Below are positions 14,349-18,157 of a DNA stretch of 18,157 bases, piece by piece. The position numbers and the translations under genes were made by a program. The notes beneath the pieces were generated by a model. It was not told where the DNA came from, did not search any database, and worked only from the letters and a program-made list of their open reading frames with translations. This stretch comes from Sphingobacteriaceae bacterium UBA2059 (lineage in GTDB: Bacteria; Bacteroidota; Bacteroidia; Sphingobacteriales; Sphingobacteriaceae): assembly GCA_002332615.1 (NCBI GenBank), contig DDAL01000012.1, positions 1-18,157 of the forward strand. Direction: 5' to 3'. Each line of letters begins with the position of its first letter. Within the stretch, counting starts at the first letter, position 1.

Positions 14349-15542
14349 ATGATAGAAGGGCAAGACACAGCATTTTTATTGTCAGATAAATCGTTAGATA
14401 AAGAACTTAAAACAATTGCTGAAAAAGTTCATTCAGGTGAAAGAATATCGTTTGATGAAGGGGTAACTCTTTTCGAAAAAGCAGAGCTTGGTTATTTGGG
14501 CATCCTTGCTAATTCGGTTCGCTATCGTCGGCATGGTACAAAAACCTATTTTAATCGTAATTTTCATATTGAACCAACTAATCTATGTGTTTACGACTGT
14601 AAGTTTTGTTCGTATTCCAGGCTTATAAAGGAAAGGGAAGAAGGGTGGGAGTTGTCCTTACAGCAAATGCTGGATATCGTAAAGTCTTATGATGATCAAC
14701 CTGTTACAGAAGTTCATATTGTAGGAGGTGTATTGCCTCAGTATGACCTGTCTTTTTATACAGAACTGTTTGCAAAGATTAAACAGCACCGTCCCGAACT
14801 TCACGTGAAGGCCCTTACGCCTGTCGAGTATCATTATATATTTAAAAAAGCAAAGGTTGATTACCAGGCGGGAATGAGACTTATGAAAGAAGCAGGGTTG
14901 GAGTCAATGCCGGGCGGTGGAGCTGAAATTTTTCATCCCGACGTAAGGAACAAGATTTCCAAGGACAAATGCAATGCCGATCAATGGCTTGAAATACATG
15001 AAATATGGCACAATCTGGGTATGCGATCAAATGCTACTATGCTCTATGGCCACATAGAGGAGTTTTGGCACAGGGTCGATCATATGGAACGCTTGCGTCA
15101 GTTACAGGACCAAACTAAAGGCTTCCAGGCTTTTATTCCATTGAAGTTTCTTAACAAGGATAATCAGATGAGCAATGTACCGGAAGTTTCAGTTATCGAA
15201 GATCTTCGGAATGATGCCATTGCTAGAATATATATGGACAACTTTGATCATATAAAGGCATACTGGGCGATGATCAGCCGGAGTACCGCTCAACTTTCGC
15301 TAAACTTTGGCGTTGATGATATCGATGGCACGCTAAATGATACGACGAAAATATACTCAATGGCAGGAGCTGAGGAGCAAAATCCTGCCATGAGCACTCA
15401 GGATCTTGTTAAACTTATAAAAAAGGTTGGTATGCATCCAATAGAAAGAGACACTTTATATAACGTCCTTATGGATTACGAAAACTTTGACTTTAGTAAA
15501 AGTAATGCTAGTGAGTACAATGAGTTGCCCCTTATAAAGTAG
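14349..15542 (+). CDS. mqnE: Aminodeoxyfutalosine synthase (radical SAM)
   Basis: A 397-residue radical SAM enzyme of the futalosine route to menaquinone. It adds the adenosyl radical to 3-[(1-carboxyvinyl)oxy]benzoate, made by MqnA, giving aminodeoxyfutalosine. The [4Fe-4S] cysteines are 80, 84 and 87 (CVYDCKFC, the CxxxCxxC pattern). MqnE-type signatures follow: LHVKALTPVEYHYI, MPGGGAEIFHPDVRNKI, SNATMLYGHIEEFWHRVDH and LQDQTKGFQAFIPLKF. The paralogue MqnC carries different versions of these (e.g. TTATMMFGH, AFIPWTF), so MqnE is favoured. The operon partner MqnA supports this. mqnB, mqnC and mqnD are not in the window. Confidence 0.93.
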   Translation: MIEGQDTAFLLSDKSLDKELKTIAEKVHSGERISFDEGVTLFEKAELGYLGILANSVRYRRHGTKTYFNRNFHIEPTNLCVYDCKFCSYSRLIKEREEGWELSLQQMLDIVKSYDDQPVTEVHIVGGVLPQYDLSFYTELFAKIKQHRPELHVKALTPVEYHYIFKKAKVDYQAGMRLMKEAGLESMPGGGAEIFHPDVRNKISKDKCNADQWLEIHEIWHNLGMRSNATMLYGHIEEFWHRVDHMERLRQLQDQTKGFQAFIPLKFLNKDNQMSNVPEVSVIEDLRNDAIARIYMDNFDHIKAYWAMISRSTAQLSLNFGVDDIDGTLNDTTKIYSMAGAEEQNPAMSTQDLVKLIKKVGMHPIERDTLYNVLMDYENFDFSKSNASEYNELPLIK

Positions 15543-15552
15543 TTGCGAAAGA

Positions 15553-16179
15553 ATGGAGAAACTGATTTACATTATAAGGCATGGAGAAACAGATTTGAAC
15601 AGGCAAGGTATCATGCAGGGCCGGGGAGTAGATGCTGATTTAAATGAAAGAGGGAGGTGTCAGGCTGAAGCTTTTTATAATAGATACAAAGACGTCGCAT
15701 TTGACGAAGTAATTACTTCAACCTTAAAACGCACGCACCAAACTGTATCAAAGTTTACCGAACAGGGGATTCCCTGGGTCCAGTATTCAGGTTTGGATGA
15801 AATCGCCTGGGGTAAGTATGAAGGGAAGGAAAGCAGTGAGGAGCTTAGAGCTGATTTTAAAATTATGCTTGAACATTGGTCTTCAGGCAATCTTTCATTT
15901 AAGTTTGAAGGAGCAGAAAGTCCTCTCGAGCTTAAGGAAAGACAACTGGAGGTACTTGAGACTCTCATTAAAAACGATCAGTCAGAAAGAATTCTAATAT
16001 GCATGCATGGAAGAGCAATGCGTATCTTTTTATGTCTTCTGCTCGACAAACCCCTCAGTATGATGAACGATTTCCAGCATACTAATACAAGTCTTTATAT
16101 TTTGCGATACGACGGCAAGCACTTTCACATGATTGATTTTAACAATACCGATCACCTAATTGAATGTGAAAAAGATTAA
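15553..16179 (+). CDS. Histidine phosphatase family protein (phosphoglycerate-mutase-like)
   Basis: A 208-residue member of the branch with the RHG motif: LIYIIRHGETDLNRQG has the phospho-accepting His10, with Arg60 (STLKRTHQT), acid/base Glu83 (LDEIAWGKYEG) and His152 (CMHGRAMR) completing the active site. All catalytic residues are present, so it should be an active phosphatase or mutase. The substrate cannot be told from sequence; CobC-like alpha-ribazole phosphatases and sugar-phosphate phosphatases look alike. It begins 10 nt after mqnE and its stop overlaps the mqnA start, so it is made with the menaquinone enzymes although no phosphatase step is known in the futalosine pathway. Confidence 0.9.
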   Translation: MEKLIYIIRHGETDLNRQGIMQGRGVDADLNERGRCQAEAFYNRYKDVAFDEVITSTLKRTHQTVSKFTEQGIPWVQYSGLDEIAWGKYEGKESSEELRADFKIMLEHWSSGNLSFKFEGAESPLELKERQLEVLETLIKNDQSERILICMHGRAMRIFLCLLLDKPLSMMNDFQHTNTSLYILRYDGKHFHMIDFNNTDHLIECEKD

Positions 16180-16891
16180 GATTTCAGCGGTTTCATATAC
16201 TAATACGAAGCCTTTTGTCTTCGGTTTTGACCATTATACAGGTTTTCTGGATTCTGTAGACCTTACCTACGACGTCCCCTCAGTATGTGCTCAAAAACTA
16301 ATTGATAATGAAGTGGATATAGGACTCGTACCGGTGGCCGCTCTTCTTGATATTCCAAATTACCAGATTATATCTGACTATTGCCTTGGGGCGAATGGTA
16401 AGGTAAACTCAGTTTATATTTTTAGCAATACAAAGCCTATTGAAGAAATAAAGTCTTTAAAGCTGGACTGGCACTCCCGCAGTTCAAATAACCTGGCTAA
16501 AGTGCTTCTTAAATACCACTGGAAAATAGAGCTTGATTACCAGGAGGACGGTCCTGCAGATGCATTTGTAGAAATAGGTGATAAAACTTTTGGAAAGGCT
16601 AAGAGCTACAAATATGTATACGATCTTTCGGAAGAATGGATGAAGTTCACAGGGTTGCCCTTTGTGTTTGCTGTTTGGGCGGCAAATAAGCTAATTTCAG
16701 AACCCGATATAGCTTACTTTAATGCAGTGCTAAAGTATGGATTAGACAACAGAGAAACCTTATTAAGAGAGATGCCCTTAAGTTCCGACATTGATCTAAG
16801 GGAGTACCTGATGAATAATATCGACTATTACTTAGATGAAGCTAAATTGAAGGCTCTAAATCTCTTTCACCAATATATGAGGTCATTGTGA
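16166..16891 (+). CDS. mqnA: Chorismate dehydratase (menaquinone biosynthesis)
   Basis: A 241-residue periplasmic-binding-protein-like enzyme that removes water from chorismate to give 3-[(1-carboxyvinyl)oxy]benzoate, the first futalosine-pathway step. Motifs: KIKISAVSYTNTKPFVFG at the N-terminus, VDIGLVPVAALLDI, and LDWHSRSSNNLAKVLLKYHW, the hinge and substrate-cleft segments of the MqnA/MqnD family. Pairing with MqnE and the N-terminal SAVSYTNTKPF point to MqnA rather than MqnD. The family normally begins with M-K-K-I-.., so I choose GTG at 16166 (VKKIKIS) over an in-frame TTG at 16160; either way the start lies within the end of the phosphatase gene (14-nt overlap from the GTG), implying coupled translation. 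Confidence 0.9.
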   Translation: MKKIKISAVSYTNTKPFVFGFDHYTGFLDSVDLTYDVPSVCAQKLIDNEVDIGLVPVAALLDIPNYQIISDYCLGANGKVNSVYIFSNTKPIEEIKSLKLDWHSRSSNNLAKVLLKYHWKIELDYQEDGPADAFVEIGDKTFGKAKSYKYVYDLSEEWMKFTGLPFVFAVWAANKLISEPDIAYFNAVLKYGLDNRETLLREMPLSSDIDLREYLMNNIDYYLDEAKLKALNLFHQYMRSL

Positions 16892-17037
16892 TGAAATATT
16901 CTCTGTCGATTTCTAAATGATAACGGTCCGATGATTTATTTGCTTAGTCTTTTATTCAGGAAAACAATATATTCACTTGTTAGCTATTTAAGTACTGTAT
17001 AACGGTTCATTGTATAGATTATACCATAAGCAGCGCA

Positions 17038-17071
17038 TTTGTCATTTTCTGAAAATGCTTAGCTAAATTTG
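17038..17071 (+). promoter_or_regulatory. Candidate distal ku promoter (TTTG-N22-TAAATTTG)
   Basis: TTTG at 17038-17041 and TAAATTTG at 17064-17071 are 22 nt apart. The hairpin at 17043-17057 falls in the spacer. Matching both elements is notable, but the region is AT-rich. Confidence 0.4.
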
Positions 17072-17095
17072 TTTAATTCAATTCCATTGGAAATC

Positions 17096-17129
17096 TTTGT
17101 AGCATTTGCAAAGGAGCTCTTTATATTTG
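17096..17129 (+). promoter_or_regulatory. Candidate proximal ku promoter (TTTG-N22-TATATTTG)
   Basis: TTTG at 17096-17099 and TATATTTG at 17122-17129 are 22 nt apart, inside the 17-23 nt range. CTTTG/CAAAG (17095-17099 with 17109-17113) is an inverted repeat over the -33 element, a possible operator. The predicted leader to ku is about 175 nt. Confidence 0.5.
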
Positions 17130-17308
17130 TAATTTCCAGAATGGTACTATATGCCTGATAAACATACCTTTACAAAGTCTTCTATTATCTAGTTAATTCT
17201 TATAATTAATATTATGTTAAATTAAACGGCTATAAGTCACTCCTTAATAGACTTATTAAAACTTTATGATCAACTGCAGGGTTTTCTCAGAAATGAGCAA
17301 GTAATATT

Positions 17309-18082
17309 ATGAGGTCAATTTGGAAAGGTTCTATCAGCTTTGGTTTAGTTAACATACCAGTTAAATTATATTCAGCAGTACAAAACAACACTCTACCTTT
17401 GGATATGCTAGATTCCAGGGACCATTCTAAGATACATTATAAACGTGTGAATGAAAAAACCGGTAAAGAAGTTCCCTATGATAAAATTGTTAAGGGCTTT
17501 TTACATGAAGAAGATTATATTATCCTAGAAGAAAAGGACTTCGAGGATGCTAGTCCGGAAAAAACAAAAATGATTGAAATAGAGAATTTCATAGAAAAGG
17601 CTGATATAGATCCGATATACTACGAAACTTCTTATTATGCCGAGCCTGAGACGCAAGGTAAAAAAGCTTATGCTCTCCTATTGAAGGCGATGCAGGAAAC
17701 TAAAAAAGCCGGACTAGCCAGATTCGTTTTGCGAAGTACAGAAAACCTGTGTGTGATTCATTCTATTGGAAATGTAATTGTCATAACAAAGATCAGATTT
17801 GCTGATGAGATACGATCTGCTGAAGATATTGAAGCAAATACAGACGTTAGCATAAGTAAAAAAGAGTTGGATATGGGTATTGCCCTCATTAATCAGTACA
17901 GTAGCGAATTTAGTATAACCGAATTTAAAGATGAGTATCACGAAGAACTTAAGCGAATAATTGACGCAAAAGCAAAAGGACAGCGGCCGACCATTAAAAA
18001 GCTCAAGCCCAAAAAAGACGTTGGTGATGATTTGTATAAACAGCTCATTCAGAGCTTGGATGTCAAGAAAAAGGGCGCTTAA
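17309..18082 (+). CDS. ku: Ku protein, non-homologous end joining
   Basis: A 257-residue bacterial Ku, the homodimeric ring that binds DNA double-strand ends and recruits the ligase LigD. The hallmark N-terminus is MRSIWKGSISFGLVNIPVKLYSA, followed by HYKRVNEKTGKEVPYDKIVKGF and YYETSYYAEPE, then the LLLKAM..KAGLARFVLRSTENLCVI core strands. The C-terminus has the conserved DEYHEELKRIIDAKAKGQ helix and a basic KKLKPKKD stretch. Length is normal (about 250-300). The ATG at 17309 gives the conserved N-terminus directly. LigD is not in the window; it may lie downstream. The long leader contrasts with the leaderless-type starts of neighbouring genes. Confidence 0.96.
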   Translation: MRSIWKGSISFGLVNIPVKLYSAVQNNTLPLDMLDSRDHSKIHYKRVNEKTGKEVPYDKIVKGFLHEEDYIILEEKDFEDASPEKTKMIEIENFIEKADIDPIYYETSYYAEPETQGKKAYALLLKAMQETKKAGLARFVLRSTENLCVIHSIGNVIVITKIRFADEIRSAEDIEANTDVSISKKELDMGIALINQYSSEFSITEFKDEYHEELKRIIDAKAKGQRPTIKKLKPKKDVGDDLYKQLIQSLDVKKKGA

Positions 18083-18138
18083 GCTATTCTGTGCAGCCTT
18101 GTTTTACTTCGGCAATGTTAAGCGGGAATATAGCTTAA
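18079..18138. repeat. Inverted repeat just after ku
   Basis: TTAAGCTAT (18079-18087, overlapping the ku stop) is the exact reverse complement of ATAGCTTAA (18130-18138), 42 nt apart. It could be the base of a long terminator-like stem or a binding site; the window ends too soon to judge. Confidence 0.45.
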
Positions 18139-18157
18139 ACATTACAATAACTAAAAT

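Larger units (their letters stand above)
16892..17308. other. 417-bp gap between mqnA and ku
   Basis: AT-rich, with no credible ORF on either strand. It contains a small hairpin CATTTT-CTG-AAAATG (17043-17057), followed by no T run, and two promoter-like arrays annotated below. No mqnA terminator is obvious. Confidence 0.55.

Noticed and set aside
14349..15542. MqnC (cyclic dehypoxanthine futalosine synthase) instead of MqnE
   Set aside because: KALTPVEYH, NATMLYGH and FQAFIPLKF are MqnE-type; MqnC has different residues at these places.
16160..16165. TTG start for mqnA
   Set aside because: GTG six bases downstream gives the family-typical V/M-K-K-I start; the difference is only two residues and cannot be settled here.
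1..18157. CRISPR, prophage, IS element, toxin-antitoxin or defence system
   Set aside because: No regularly spaced repeats, transposase, integrase or recognisable toxin or defence domain was found; ku alone is a repair gene and not evidence of such a system.

Overview
The window looks like a chromosomal segment of a Bacteroidota bacterium, probably Sphingobacteriales (Pedobacter-like). The order-level guess is inference. It rests on Bacteroidota-type promoters (TTTG, a 17-23 bp spacer, then TAnnTTTG), mostly SD-less starts, the P-loop variant GYSSCGKST in Cmk, a six-domain S1 protein with a long acidic N-terminus, an S46 dipeptidyl peptidase, and an S-box-controlled metY-metX-hom operon. I see no insertion sequence, integrase, phage gene, CRISPR array, tRNA or rRNA; this is core metabolism and information processing.

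Layout. 1-3864, mostly minus strand: 5' part of pyrR (cut by the window edge), an intrinsic terminator, rpsA, a 446-bp gap holding a perfect 34-bp palindrome, a small acidic plus-strand ORF, and cmk. 4118-6737, plus: arfB (ribosome rescue) and recQ. 6868-9048, minus: a secreted S46 dipeptidyl peptidase with the Arg that marks DPP11-type Asp/Glu specificity, ending in an elaborate terminator. 9179-10283, plus: a two-gene unit of free-methionine sulfoxide reductase and 3-methyladenine glycosylase. 10358-14184, minus: the methionine operon metY-metX-hom, preceded by a SAM-I riboswitch, a possible 35-codon leader ORF and a hairpin. 14349-16891, plus: a futalosine-pathway menaquinone operon, mqnE - histidine phosphatase - mqnA. 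16892-17308: a gap with two promoter-like arrays. 17309-18082: ku.

How the genes work together. Hom makes homoserine, MetX acetylates it and MetY adds sulfide to give homocysteine; the aptamer upstream would shut this off when SAM is abundant. MqnA and MqnE catalyse the first two committed steps from chorismate to menaquinone, and a phosphatase of unknown role sits between them with tight or overlapping junctions. RecQ, the glycosylase and Ku are DNA-repair functions but lie in separate transcription units.

Most notable signals: (i) four genes (cmk, recQ, msrC, mqnE) have a TAnnTTTG box ending only 3-4 nt before the start codon, which predicts leaderless mRNAs; (ii) SAM aptamer, small ORF and stop-codon hairpin in series upstream of metY; (iii) a two-codon start-stop ORF with a good Shine-Dalgarno whose stop overlaps the rpsA start as TAATG; (iv) the 34-bp palindrome with an extra half-arm copy. 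No wholly new multi-gene system is evident; the novelty lies in regulatory architecture.
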